From: Candidatus Eisenbacteria bacterium
GTDB lineage: Bacteria > Eisenbacteria > RBG-16-71-46
Assembly: GCA_020847735.1 (NCBI GenBank)
Contig: JADLBL010000018.1
Coordinates: 62,001-126,000 of the forward strand
Direction: 5' to 3'
DNA length: 64,000 nt
Positions 17,747-26,056 of this stretch are shown here, in pieces (position 1 is the first letter of the stretch; every line of letters starts with the position of its first letter). The translations under genes and the position numbers were made by a program. The notes beneath the pieces are model-generated. The model ran no database searches and was not told the DNA's origin. It worked only from the letters and a program-made list of their open reading frames with translations.

Positions 17747-18832
17747 ATGGCTCGCATCGACGCGATCTTGAAACTGGTCAAGGAACAGGGCGCCTCCGAC
17801 CTGCACATGACCACCGGCTCCCCGCCGATGGTGCGGATCAACGGCGAGATCACGCCCATTCCCTACGAGCCGCTGACGCGCGAAATCAGCGAGATGCTGC
17901 TGTTCGAGATCATGGACCCGGCCGCGCGCGCACGCTACGACCAGCACAAGGACGTGGACTTCTCGTACGAGGTCCCGGGCGTGGCGCGGGCGCGCTGCAA
18001 CATCTACGAGCAGAGCAAGGGCCCGGCGGGCGCGTTCCGCATGTTGCCGAGCCAGATCCTGACCCTGGACCAGCTCGGCCTGCCGCCCATGCTCGCGAAG
18101 CTCACCGAGATGCCGCGCGGACTGGTCGTCGTGACCGGACCTCCGGGCACCGGCAAGTCGAGCACGCTGGCGGCGCTCATTGATCACATCAACCGGACGC
18201 GCCGCAAGCACATCCTGACCATCGAGGACCCGATCGAGTACCGGCACGAGAACCAGCAGTGCCTGATCACGCAGCGCGAGGTCGGCCGCAACACGCCGAG
18301 CTTCGCCAAGGCGCTGCACGGCGCGCTGCGCGAGGATCCGGACGTGATCATGGTCGGCGAGATGCGCGACGTCGAGACGATGGCGCTGGCCATGACCGCG
18401 GCCGCGACGGGCCAGCTCGTGTTCGCGACGCTGCACACCATGAGCGCGACGCAGACGGTGGACCGCATCCTCGATTCGTTCGACGGCGAGCGACAGGCGC
18501 AGGCGCGGCTGATGCTGTCGGAGTCGCTCAAGGGCGTGCTCGCGCAGCGGCTGCTGCGGCGCTCCGACGGCGCCGGCCGCGTGCTGGCGCTGGAAATGCT
18601 CATCGGCACGCCGGCGGTGGCGGCGCTGATCCGCGAGAAGAAGACGTTCCAGCTCCAGAGCGTCATCCAGACGGGCAGGAAGGAAGGCATGCAGTGCATG
18701 GACGACGCCGTGTTGCACCTGGTGCGTGAAGGCGCGGTGTCGGCGCAGGACGCCCTTCCCCATCTTTCGAGCAAGGAACTGCTGCCGTCGCTCGAGCGCG
18801 CGGCGCCCCCGCCGCGCGCGCAGGCGGCCTGA
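17747..18832 (+). CDS. pilT: PilT/PilU-type twitching motility ATPase
   Basis: 361 residues, close to the family's usual length. The N-terminal domain includes GASDLHMTTGSPPMVRINGE (15-34). Walker A is GPPGTGKS (131-138), the Asp box TIEDPIEY (158-165), Walker B DPDVIMVGEMRD (197-208) and the His box ATLHT (227-231); all are intact. It should be a hexameric cytoplasmic ATPase that powers type IV pilus retraction. The canonical 'EGRDLI'-like C-terminus is not obvious, so PilU is an alternative. The stop codon overlaps the next start (TGATG), and the ribosome site GGAGGG precedes the ATG. No pilB, pilC or pilin genes are in the window. Confidence 0.9.
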   Translation: MARIDAILKLVKEQGASDLHMTTGSPPMVRINGEITPIPYEPLTREISEMLLFEIMDPAARARYDQHKDVDFSYEVPGVARARCNIYEQSKGPAGAFRMLPSQILTLDQLGLPPMLAKLTEMPRGLVVVTGPPGTGKSSTLAALIDHINRTRRKHILTIEDPIEYRHENQQCLITQREVGRNTPSFAKALHGALREDPDVIMVGEMRDVETMALAMTAAATGQLVFATLHTMSATQTVDRILDSFDGERQAQARLMLSESLKGVLAQRLLRRSDGAGRVLALEMLIGTPAVAALIREKKTFQLQSVIQTGRKEGMQCMDDAVLHLVREGAVSAQDALPHLSSKELLPSLERAAPPPRAQAA

Positions 18833-20118
18833 TGGCGCCGGTGCCCGCGCTCGGCGGCGAGCTGGGGCTGCTGAGTCTGTTCGACCTCGGCCAGCTCCTG
18901 CTGCTCAACGGCGCGACGGGCGAGCTGTGCGTGACGCGCGAGGGCCGCAAGGGCTACCTCTACTTCGACCGCGGCCAGATCGTGAACGCGGTGGACGACG
19001 AGTACCACGAGGGCGAAGGCGCGGCGTACACCCTGTTCAGCTGGAAGTCCGGCACGTTCGAGTTCCACGCGCGCCCGGCCAGGGGTGTGCGCGTGGTGAC
19101 CGAGGGCACCGAGGCGCTGATGCTCGAGGCGGCCCGGCGCATGGACGAGCTCGGGCTCGGCGAAGCCGGCGAGGAAGCAAAGCTCAAGCAGCGCGCCAGC
19201 GCCCTCGACGCGCTGCGCGAGGCGTTCCACTCGGTCGCGGTCGAATCGGGCGCCGGCGCGTCCGAGTCGGACGGCGCACCGGGCTCGCCGCTCGCGCGCC
19301 TCGCGGGCCCCGACGACGTGCTGCTGCTGCGGCCGGGCCGGCGCACGCGCGTGCGCATGAACGGCGCCTGGCAGGACGCGGGCGCGGCGCCGCTCGATCC
19401 GTCCGCCTACGAGCAGCTTCGCGTGCGACTGCAGGACGTCACGGCGGGCGCGAAGGAGTCCGCCCGCGTGCACCTGACCGCCGGCGAGGACGGCCGCCGC
19501 TACGCGACCGCGCGGCTCGCGGGCGAACACGAGGCGCTGTGGGTGCGCCTCGCCGACGCCCCCTCACCGGCGCTCGCGAGCCTGCCGGGCGGTGAGGTGA
19601 TCGCCGCGCAGATCGCGGGCGCCAGCGGGCTGCTGCTGGTGGCCGCTCCCGAGCCGGGAGCCGCCGGGCGCTTCTTTCACGCCTGCGTCGCGCACCTCGC
19701 CGCCTCGCGCGGCGAGGCGCTGCTGCTCGTCGCCGAGGCCGGCCGCGCGCCGGCCGGTGACGGAACCGGGGCGGTGCTGCGCGCGGGCTCACGCGACGCC
19801 GAGGCGGTGCTGCGCTCGTGCGCGCCCGGCTGCGCCGCGTTCGACGCCGCGCATGCTCATCTTTCCTCCGCGGCGCTCGGGCTTTCGTCGCTCGTCGTCG
19901 CCGGCATCGTCGCGCCCGGCCCCGAGGCGGCGGTGCCCGCCTGGTGCGCGCGCAACGGACGGCGCGCCGGCGACGGCATCGAGGAACTGCTCGCGCGCCT
20001 CGGCGCCTCCGTCGCCTTCGCCTCGTCCACCGATTCCACCGCCCGGCTCGTGCTGACCCGCGCCGAGGCGCCGGCGGCTCCGGCCGTCCACCGTTCGCCC
20101 GCGAAGCGGGCCGCCTGA
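18832..20118 (+). CDS. DUF4388 protein with a degenerate PilT-like C-terminal half
   Basis: 428 residues. Residues 1-115 are a DUF4388/PatA-type domain (GELGLLSLFDLGQLLLLNGATGEL; GYLYFDRGQIVNA), found in response-regulator-like proteins that affect motility. From about 158 on, the sequence runs parallel to the upstream PilT: GPDDVLLLRPGRRTRVRMNG (159-178) matches GASDLHMTTGSPPMVRING, and SGLLLVAAPEPGAAGR (265-280) matches RGLVVVTGPPGTGKSS. The P-loop Gly-Lys-Ser is missing, so this half should not hydrolyse ATP. The start is coupled to the pilT stop. A regulatory partner of PilT is the most natural reading, but that is inference from my own alignment by eye. Confidence 0.8.
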   Translation: MAPVPALGGELGLLSLFDLGQLLLLNGATGELCVTREGRKGYLYFDRGQIVNAVDDEYHEGEGAAYTLFSWKSGTFEFHARPARGVRVVTEGTEALMLEAARRMDELGLGEAGEEAKLKQRASALDALREAFHSVAVESGAGASESDGAPGSPLARLAGPDDVLLLRPGRRTRVRMNGAWQDAGAAPLDPSAYEQLRVRLQDVTAGAKESARVHLTAGEDGRRYATARLAGEHEALWVRLADAPSPALASLPGGEVIAAQIAGASGLLLVAAPEPGAAGRFFHACVAHLAASRGEALLLVAEAGRAPAGDGTGAVLRAGSRDAEAVLRSCAPGCAAFDAAHAHLSSAALGLSSLVVAGIVAPGPEAAVPAWCARNGRRAGDGIEELLARLGASVAFASSTDSTARLVLTRAEAPAAPAVHRSPAKRAA

Positions 20119-20139
20119 CCCCGGGAAAAAGGAGGTCGC

Positions 20140-20508
20140 ATGCCGATCTGGGTGATCGTCGCCTTCGTGGTCTTCGACGTGGCGCTGGCCCTGTTCGTAC
20201 TGCGCACCGTGCTCGCCAGGCGCGGCGGGCTCAAGGCCGTGCTCGGCACGGACCTGCGCAACATCATGGAGGTCTCGAGCGAAATGGAGCGCGAGACCGA
20301 GAACTACCTGCGGGCGAACTGGAGCGGCGACCCCACGACGCTGCCGGTCGCGCTCGGATCGCTGCTCGACCGCTTCGAGGCCCGCGTGCGCGACCGCCAG
20401 CTTCCGGTGACGCGCGCCGAACTCAAGCCGATGCTCGGCCGCCTGGTCCTGGCGCAGCGACTGGCCAGCGGACACGACGTGCAGGAGGCGCTCAAGCGGG
20501 TTGCCTGA
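20140..20508 (+). CDS. Small membrane-anchored protein of the pilT cassette
   Basis: 122 residues, preceded by a strong ribosome site (AAAAAGGAGGT). One transmembrane helix at 3-23 (IWVIVAFVVFDVALALFVL) is followed by a basic cytoplasmic helical region with two conserved-looking parts (EMERETENYLRANW and LPVTRAELKPMLGRLVL). I do not recognise the family. It follows the DUF4388 gene by 21 bp and ends just before a strong terminator, so it is the last gene of the pilT operon. A membrane tether for the preceding cytoplasmic proteins is possible. Confidence 0.7.
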   Translation: MPIWVIVAFVVFDVALALFVLRTVLARRGGLKAVLGTDLRNIMEVSSEMERETENYLRANWSGDPTTLPVALGSLLDRFEARVRDRQLPVTRAELKPMLGRLVLAQRLASGHDVQEALKRVA

Positions 20509-20530
20509 ATCGCCCGCGAACATGCGTCAA

Positions 20531-20570
20531 GGCCCGCGCGGCGTCCGGCCGCGCGGGCCTGTCGTTTTTT
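20531..20570 (+). terminator. Rho-independent terminator of the pilT operon
   Basis: A 12-bp perfect stem (20531-20542 with 20548-20559, GGCCCGCGCGGC and its complement) with a 5-nt loop is followed by TGTCG and six T residues (20565-20570). This is the clearest intrinsic terminator in the window. Confidence 0.88.
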
Positions 20571-20590
20571 CCCTCCGCGGGCGCCGCGGG

Positions 20591-20953
20591 CTACTTCCGC
20601 GCCATCTCCATGCCCTTGAGCATCGCCAGCACGTAGTCGCGCGTGCTGCTGTCCTGAACCGCGACGCCCAGCACCATCTCGAGCGCGGGCTTGCTGCTGC
20701 CGATGCGCACGATCACCTGCTTGGCGACCTCGTCGTTCCTGAGCAGCGTGTCCACCACCGCGAAGCGCGTGGAGTCCACCGCCACGAGCTTGTCGAGGAC
20801 CTGCCCGGTCAGCGCCTTGTTGGCGACGATCGCGTCCATCACCTGCGTGCGGAACTGCTCGTTCGACGCGAGCTGTTTGGCGACGTCCGTGCCGCAGCCC
20901 GCCAGGACGAACACCGCCACTGCCGTCACCACCGCGATTCGGCCCAGCTTCAT
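20591..20953 (-). CDS. Small lipoprotein
   Basis: 120 residues. The N-terminus MKLGRIAVVTAVAVFVLAGC ends in a lipobox (LAGC), so the mature protein begins at Cys20 and is membrane-anchored. The rest is helical with repeated short units (EQFRTQVMDAIVANKALTGQVLDKLV). A ribosome site AAGGAGAGA precedes the ATG. No known family is recognised. It converges with the pilT operon and lies downstream of the amidase in the same direction (42-bp gap), so it may be the last gene of that transcript. Confidence 0.75.
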   Translation of the reverse strand: MKLGRIAVVTAVAVFVLAGCGTDVAKQLASNEQFRTQVMDAIVANKALTGQVLDKLVAVDSTRFAVVDTLLRNDEVAKQVIVRIGSSKPALEMVLGVAVQDSSTRDYVLAMLKGMEMARK

Positions 20954-20995
20954 GAGCTCTCTCCTTAAGAAGGGGTTCGTCCGTGCGCGCGGGCG

Positions 20996-22402
20996 TCAGA
21001 CGCCCGCGGGTCGCTTCAGGTGCCAGTCGCTGCGCTGCTGGTAAAGGCCGCCGATCTCCGCGAGTCGCCGTTCCGAGAACGCCGGGCCCATGAACGCGAC
21101 CGACGTGGGCAGGCCATTCTCGCCGAAGCCGTTCGGCAGCGCGAGCGCGGGCAGGCCCGTCAGGTTGCCGGCCGGAATGACCGGCGGGCCGCCGCTCACC
21201 CCGGGGTACGCCTCGCTGAAGCCGCGGTCCGCGGGATAGGCGACGGTCGCGCGGCACGGCGTGGCGACGACGTCGTAGGTCGCGAACAGCCGCTCCATCG
21301 CCGCGCGCATCGGCCGGCGCAGTCGCATCGCGTGCAGGTAGTCGAGCGCCGGCGTGAGCAGGCCGGCGTAGCCGCCCGTCCGGTCGGCGGGGCACCGGAG
21401 CTTCGCGACCCCGCCCGACTCGAGCAGTTCGCGGAACGCCGAGGCGCCCTCGCAGCCGACGATCGTGCCGACCGCCGGGCCCCACGGCAGGTCGGGCCAC
21501 TCGACGTCGCGCGTGACGATGAACGAGTCGGACAGCGCGGCCAGCGAACGCTCGAAGTTCTCGCGCACCGCCGGCTGGACCTTCTCGGTGCAGCCCGCGG
21601 GCACCGCGACCTTCCACCGGATCGCGTGCCTCGCCGGCCCGCCCCAGGCGAACGACCGGCCCGTGCAGCTGTCATCGAGCGGGTCGGGCCCGGACATCGC
21701 GGCCAGGACCAGCGCCGCGTCGTCGGCCCCGCGCGCCATCGGGCCGAGCTTGTCGAGCGTCCAGCACAGCGCCATCGCGCCGTGGCGGCTGACGAGTCCG
21801 TAGGTCGGTCGCAGTCCGGTCACGCCGCAGAACGCCGAGGGCGTCAGGATCGAGCCCGAGGTCTCCGAGCCGATCGCGAACGGCACCAGGCCCGCCGCGA
21901 CCGCCGCGCCGGGACCGCTGGAGGAGCCGCCGCTCCAGAACGCCGTGTTCCACGGCGTCAGGCCGGGGCCGGTGAACGAAGCGTCGGCGTGGTCGTAGCC
22001 CATGCCGCCGGCCAGCTCGACCATCGCCAGCTTGGCGACCAGCACCGCGCCCGCCGCGCGCAGTTTGGTGACGACCGTCGCGTCGTGGTCGAACACCTGG
22101 TTGCGGTAGGGCTCCGCGCCCCACGTCGTCGGAACCCCCTTCGTCGCGAGCAGGTCCTTCACGCCGTAGGGAATCCCGTGCAGCGGCCCGCGCGACCGGC
22201 CCGCGCGCAGCTCCTCGTCCGCGCGCCGCGCCTCGGCGAGCGCGCTGTCCTTCATGAGCGTGACGACGGCGTTGTACTTCGGGCCCAGCGATTCGAGGCG
22301 CGAAAGGCTCGCCTCGGTGAGCGCGACCGAGGTGACCTCGCGGGCGCGCAGCCGGTCGCCGAGCGTGCGGATGGGCGTGAACATCAGGTCGGCGGCGGTC
22401 AT
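20996..22402 (-). CDS. Amidase-signature family amidase
   Basis: 468 residues. The catalytic Lys is in GVKDLL (Lys82); the cis-Ser is in SGGSSSGPG (about 160) and the nucleophile is Ser184 in GSETSGSI. The layout fits amidases and GatA. GatB and GatC are absent nearby and the surrounding genes are unrelated, so a general amide hydrolase is likelier than tRNA amidotransferase subunit A. There is no signal peptide. It follows the small Tat-exported protein gene with a 4-bp gap, so it probably belongs to the sigma-factor operon. Confidence 0.88.
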   Translation of the reverse strand: MTAADLMFTPIRTLGDRLRAREVTSVALTEASLSRLESLGPKYNAVVTLMKDSALAEARRADEELRAGRSRGPLHGIPYGVKDLLATKGVPTTWGAEPYRNQVFDHDATVVTKLRAAGAVLVAKLAMVELAGGMGYDHADASFTGPGLTPWNTAFWSGGSSSGPGAAVAAGLVPFAIGSETSGSILTPSAFCGVTGLRPTYGLVSRHGAMALCWTLDKLGPMARGADDAALVLAAMSGPDPLDDSCTGRSFAWGGPARHAIRWKVAVPAGCTEKVQPAVRENFERSLAALSDSFIVTRDVEWPDLPWGPAVGTIVGCEGASAFRELLESGGVAKLRCPADRTGGYAGLLTPALDYLHAMRLRRPMRAAMERLFATYDVVATPCRATVAYPADRGFSEAYPGVSGGPPVIPAGNLTGLPALALPNGFGENGLPTSVAFMGPAFSERRLAEIGGLYQQRSDWHLKRPAGV

Positions 22403-22406
22403 GGCG

Positions 22407-22793
22407 TCAGCCCTTTCGCGCGCCCGGCGGCGCCACGTGCGACGACGGCTCCGGCAGCGCCCGGAACGTGAAGTCGGGTTCGTCCCCGTTGGCCAGCTTC
22501 GTCGCGGCGAGCCGCCTGCCGATCGCGAGGTCGCCGCCCAGATCGCGGGTCACGCTCTCCCACTGTTCCGCCGTGAGGCGATCCCTGCCGAGCCGCTGCT
22601 GGAGGATCGAGGCGAGCGCCTTCGCCGCCTCGGACGGGGGCTCGGGAGCGCCGGCCGGCGGCGGCGGCACGGCCGGAGCGGGCGCCGGGACCTGCGCGAG
22701 CGCGGCGGCCGGCAGCGCCGAGGCGATCCCGGCGGCGGCGAGCCGCAGGAAATCGCGCCGGCTGGAAACGGCACGCGGATCGGCTTCGTTCAT
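22407..22793 (-). CDS. Small Tat-exported protein
   Basis: 128 residues. The N-terminus carries a twin-arginine motif (SSRRDFLRLAAAGIASALPAAALA), followed by a Pro/Ala-rich stretch and a helical part (SEAAKALASILQQRLGRDRLTAEQWESV). Its ATG overlaps the sigma-factor stop by four bases (ATGA, 22793-22790), showing coupling. The family is not recognised. The order sigma factor, Tat protein, amidase suggests the small protein could be an accessory of the amidase or a redox/metal chaperone; no cofactor motif is visible. Confidence 0.72.
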   Translation of the reverse strand: MNEADPRAVSSRRDFLRLAAAGIASALPAAALAQVPAPAPAVPPPPAGAPEPPSEAAKALASILQQRLGRDRLTAEQWESVTRDLGGDLAIGRRLAATKLANGDEPDFTFRALPEPSSHVAPPGARKG

Positions 22794-23680
22794 TTTCGTC
22801 GAGCCTCCTGGAGCAGGTCCTTGACCGCGGTTCGCACCGCGAGGCGAATCTCGGGTGGCACGGACTTCCGGCCGTAATCGCGACACGCGCCGAGCACCGC
22901 GCGCAGCGACGCGCACGCTGCCGCGCACGCCGGGCAAGAGGCGACGTGCCGTTCCATGCGCGCGCAGACCGCGGACGACAGTTCGCCTTCGACGTAGCGG
23001 CTCAGCATCCGCGCGGTGTCGGGGCAGTGTTCGTTCCGCGGCGGCGCATCGCCGCCGGCCGCGAACGGCGCGAGCCGCTCGCGCAGCGCGAGGCGCGCCC
23101 GGTGCAGGCGGCTCTTCACGGCGCGCTCGCCGATGCCGAGAATGCGCCCGACCTCGGCCGCGGTCAGTCCCTCGACGTCGCGCAGCACGACCACGTCGCG
23201 CTGCGCCGCCGGCAGCGCGGCGATCGCGCGCTCCAGCGCCTCGCCGAGCTGGCGCCGCTCGAGCGAGCGGAGCGGCCCTGCCTCGGGCGGCGCGGCCTCC
23301 AGCGCCTGCGAGACTTCGGCAAGCGGCCGCTCGCGCGCGAGCCGCTGCCTGCGCCGGCCGCAGGCGCGGCGTGCGACGGTGTACGTCCAGGTCGAGAGCG
23401 AGGCGTCGCCGCGAAATCGGGGCAGCGTGCGCAGCAGGGTCGCCATGACGTCCTGCGCGAGGTCCTCGGCTTCGTGCGGGTCGCGGCAGAACACGCGGCT
23501 GAAGCGCAGCGCCGGGGCCGCCGCGGCCTTGAACAGCTCGTTCAGGGCCCTGCGGTCGCCCTTGCGGGCGGCTGCGACGAGCTTCGCCTCGGCGGTGCGG
23601 GCGGCCTTGCGGCTCCCGGAAATCCGCTTCCCGCCCCGCCCGGGCGCGGGCTCGAGCGCCCCGGTGAATCCACTGGCCAT
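22790..23680 (-). CDS. ECF sigma factor fused to a zinc-binding anti-sigma domain
   Basis: 296 residues. Region 2 (about 35-105: RFSRVFCRDPHEAEDLAQDVM) and region 4 (about 150-205: LPAAQRDVVVLRDVEGLTAAEVGRILGIGERAVKSRL) of a sigma-70 family factor are present. At about 220-262 a zf-HC2 segment follows, with the ZAS pattern H-x3-C-x2-C (HVASCPAC) and an upstream His-Cys. This domain is normally a separate anti-sigma protein, so the factor may control itself in cis through zinc or thiol redox state. The operon continues with a Tat protein and an amidase. The long basic N-terminal extension is unusual for an ECF factor. Confidence 0.88.
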   Translation of the reverse strand: MASGFTGALEPAPGRGGKRISGSRKAARTAEAKLVAAARKGDRRALNELFKAAAAPALRFSRVFCRDPHEAEDLAQDVMATLLRTLPRFRGDASLSTWTYTVARRACGRRRQRLARERPLAEVSQALEAAPPEAGPLRSLERRQLGEALERAIAALPAAQRDVVVLRDVEGLTAAEVGRILGIGERAVKSRLHRARLALRERLAPFAAGGDAPPRNEHCPDTARMLSRYVEGELSSAVCARMERHVASCPACAAACASLRAVLGACRDYGRKSVPPEIRLAVRTAVKDLLQEARRK

Positions 23681-23825
23681 GCCCGGTTGCCTCCCGCCTG
23701 CCCGTCGGTCCGCGGTCGCGACACGGACCGGTTTCGCCCTTGGCGCCGGCGCGCCGAACCTCGCGCGAGCGCGCGTCAGGCGAAAGCGGACGGCACGTTA
23801 GCACACGCGCTCGCGGCCGCCGCCC

Positions 23826-24449
23826 TCAGGAGCGGTGCAGCGACGCGAGCATCCCGTCGAACTCCTTCGCGGACGCCTCGAGGACCTTGCGCGGGCCCGT
23901 GAACTTGAAGAACACGTTCCCGTTCGGGCCCTCGACGATCGCGCCCTTCAGCATCCAGCCCGGCAGCCTGCCCGTGGACTCCATCCTCGGGCCCGACGGC
24001 GCGAGATATTCGCCCTCGACCTCGACGAGCTTCACCTTCAGGCCGCCGTAGGTCCGGATCGCCCGCGAGATCTTGCCGTGGCTTTCGAACTGGCCGACCC
24101 AGCGGTCAATGTTCGCCTCGGGATCGCCGCCCTGGCCCGGCCCGAAGTAGAAGACGGCGCATTCGCCCGGATCCCCGCCGCCCTGCGCCGGCGCCTCGTA
24201 GGTCGCGAGCCGCATCGCGGACTCGGCGCCGGGGGTCCAGCGTGCGGGCACGTCCCAGGCGATGCCCACGCTCGCCGCCTCGCCCGACTCGATCTGCGGC
24301 GCCGACGGCTCCTGCGGCATGGCTTCGGGAGCCTGCTGCGACGGTTCCGCCGCCTGCTGCATCGGCGGGGCGATGGTCCTTTGCCAGTAGGCGCCGGCGA
24401 AGAACGCGGCGATGACGATGACGACGGTGACGACGGCGCGAACGTTCAT
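23826..24449 (-). CDS. Membrane-anchored conserved protein with C-terminal 'GAIVEGPNGNVFFKFTGP' domain
   Basis: 207 residues. One N-terminal helix (NVRAVVTVVIVIAAFFAGAYW) acts as anchor or uncleaved signal, then a Pro/Gln-rich linker, then a globular domain from about 62. The segments GLKVKLVEVEGEYLA and WMLKGAIVEGPNGNVFFKF are typical of a widespread uncharacterised family in soil bacteria. It is probably extracytoplasmic. It is flanked by gaps of about 100-145 bp on both sides, so it is likely monocistronic. No enzymatic motif is seen. Confidence 0.75.
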   Translation of the reverse strand: MNVRAVVTVVIVIAAFFAGAYWQRTIAPPMQQAAEPSQQAPEAMPQEPSAPQIESGEAASVGIAWDVPARWTPGAESAMRLATYEAPAQGGGDPGECAVFYFGPGQGGDPEANIDRWVGQFESHGKISRAIRTYGGLKVKLVEVEGEYLAPSGPRMESTGRLPGWMLKGAIVEGPNGNVFFKFTGPRKVLEASAKEFDGMLASLHRS

Positions 24450-24550
24450 GGTCGGGCCCCGGAGGATCCAGCGATGTCAGGAGGGACGGAGCCGGACCAT
24501 AGCCCGGCGGGCAGCGCGCGTCACGCGGGGGCGCGGCGCGCGGCCGGGTT

Positions 24551-25336
24551 TCAGCCCCCGGGCGTGAGCCCGAGCGCCGTCAGCTCCGGCGGCAGCGCGC
24601 GAACGCCGGCGAGCGCCGCGCCGCAGGCTCCCGGCGGCCCGCCCGGCAGCAGCTCGAGCCGCACGGCTCCGAACGCCACTTCGGCCGCGCCGTCCTCGCG
24701 CGATGCGACCCGCGCGTCCATCCGGTCCACGCACGCGAGCGCCGCGCCGGCGACGTCACCGGCGAGCGCGCTGACGCGTCCGATGCCGCGCGCGCCGTTG
24801 GCGTGCGTGCGCGAGGCGGCATCGTCGGGAATGCGGAGCGCACGCGGCGAGCGGTCCTCGATCAGGAACGGCATCCAGCGCTCGGCGGGAAACAGCAGGC
24901 GCATGTCGAGCCGCGCGCCGTCGGGCCGCTCGCGGCCGAGCGCGACCGGCCCGGTCATCACGTCGCCGCGGCGTCGCGACTCGGCCGCCAGGCGATCGAG
25001 CCGCTCGACGCGCAGCGCCCAGTCGCTCACGCCGTCGGGTCCGGCGAGCGACGGCAGGAAGCGGCGCGCGAGCGCCGAGGACCCGTGCAGATGCCGCTCC
25101 CAGCGTTCGCCGCCCGCGGGGCCGCGCAGCTCGCGCAGGGAGCGGCGCGAGTCCGGATCGAGCGTGGCGAGCAGCTCGAGGTAGCTGCCGTCGGCGAAGA
25201 CCACGAGCGCGTTCTCGGTCGGCAGCCCCTCGTGCCTTCCGCCGGGAACGACGGTGAAGCCGGCGCCGCGAAAGCGCGACATCGCTTCGGCGAGCGCGGA
25301 CACGACCACCACGACGTGATCGAGCTCGGCCGTCAT
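24551..25336 (-). CDS. VOC/glyoxalase-like protein
   Basis: 261 residues. It begins LDHVVVVVSALAEAMSRFRGAGFTV, the standard opening beta-strand and helix of a vicinal oxygen chelate domain, with metal ligand His7 plausible; NALVVFADGSYLELLA supplies a second ligand-bearing strand (Glu). The pattern fits the Glyoxalase_3 group of hypothetical proteins. The C-terminal half is more divergent. The substrate is unknown. It is followed by an O-methyltransferase gene in the same orientation (51 bp further along the window, upstream in transcription), so the genes may share a transcript. Confidence 0.75.
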   Translation of the reverse strand: MTAELDHVVVVVSALAEAMSRFRGAGFTVVPGGRHEGLPTENALVVFADGSYLELLATLDPDSRRSLRELRGPAGGERWERHLHGSSALARRFLPSLAGPDGVSDWALRVERLDRLAAESRRRGDVMTGPVALGRERPDGARLDMRLLFPAERWMPFLIEDRSPRALRIPDDAASRTHANGARGIGRVSALAGDVAGAALACVDRMDARVASREDGAAEVAFGAVRLELLPGGPPGACGAALAGVRALPPELTALGLTPGG

Positions 25337-25387
25337 GCGCCCTCCCTCCGCTCGTGCCGCGACCGGCGGCGCGGGCGTCCCGATCGC

Positions 25388-26056
25388 TCAGGACCCGACA
25401 CAGGCGAGCGTGAAGCCGTCCCAGCCCTTGACACCGACGGTCTGGATCGCGGTCGCGCTCACGCGCGGCTCGGCCGCGAGCTTTTCGTGCAGTCGCCGCA
25501 CCCCGACGACCGTCGCGTCCGCGCCCGAGGTGTCGAGCACGCCGCCTTCGCGGACGACGTTGTCGAACACGAGCACGGCGCCGGGCGACGCGAGCCTGAG
25601 CGACCACTCGAAGTATTGCGGCAGGCTCGGCTTGTCGGCGTCCACGAACACCAGGTCGAAGGGTTCCGCGCCCTCTGCGACCAGCGCCGGCAGCGTCTCG
25701 AGCGCGGGACCGAGGCGCAGCTCGATCGCGCCCGCGAGCCCGGCGAGCGCGAAGTTCGCCCGCGCGACCTCGGCGTGTCTCGACTCGCGCTCGAGCGTGA
25801 CCAGCCGGCCGCCGGGCGGCAGCGCGCGCGCGAGCCAGATCGCGCTGTAGCCGCCGAGCGTGCCGATCTCGAGAATGCGTTTCGCGCCGCGGGCCCGCGC
25901 GAGCAACCCGAGGAGCTTGCCCTGCGCGGGCGAGACCGCGATCTCGGGCAGCCCCGCCGCCTTCGCCGACGCGACGGCCTTCTCCAGCACGGGGTCGGAA
26001 AGCTTCAGCGCGTCCTCGAGGTAGCGGTCCACCGCCGTCCACTGTTCCTGGCTCAT
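25388..26056 (-). CDS. SAM-dependent O-methyltransferase (catechol-type)
   Basis: 222 residues from the ATG at 26056. The SAM-binding motif is ILEIGTLGGYSAIWLARAL, and the metal/catalytic loop DLVFVDADKPSLPQYFEW and DNVVREGGV match the caffeoyl-CoA/catechol O-methyltransferase family (Methyltransf_3). These transfer a methyl group to a small diol in a divalent-metal-dependent way. Its start overlaps the stop of the EamA transporter gene (ATGA, 26056-26053), so the two are translated together; export of a methylated product is conceivable but only inferred. Confidence 0.9.
   Translation of the reverse strand: MSQEQWTAVDRYLEDALKLSDPVLEKAVASAKAAGLPEIAVSPAQGKLLGLLARARGAKRILEIGTLGGYSAIWLARALPPGGRLVTLERESRHAEVARANFALAGLAGAIELRLGPALETLPALVAEGAEPFDLVFVDADKPSLPQYFEWSLRLASPGAVLVFDNVVREGGVLDTSGADATVVGVRRLHEKLAAEPRVSATAIQTVGVKGWDGFTLACVGS

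Noticed and set aside
20996-22402. GatA of a tRNA-dependent amidotransferase
   Set aside because: The catalytic triad fits, but no gatB or gatC is near and the operon context is a sigma factor and Tat protein; a general amidase is safer.
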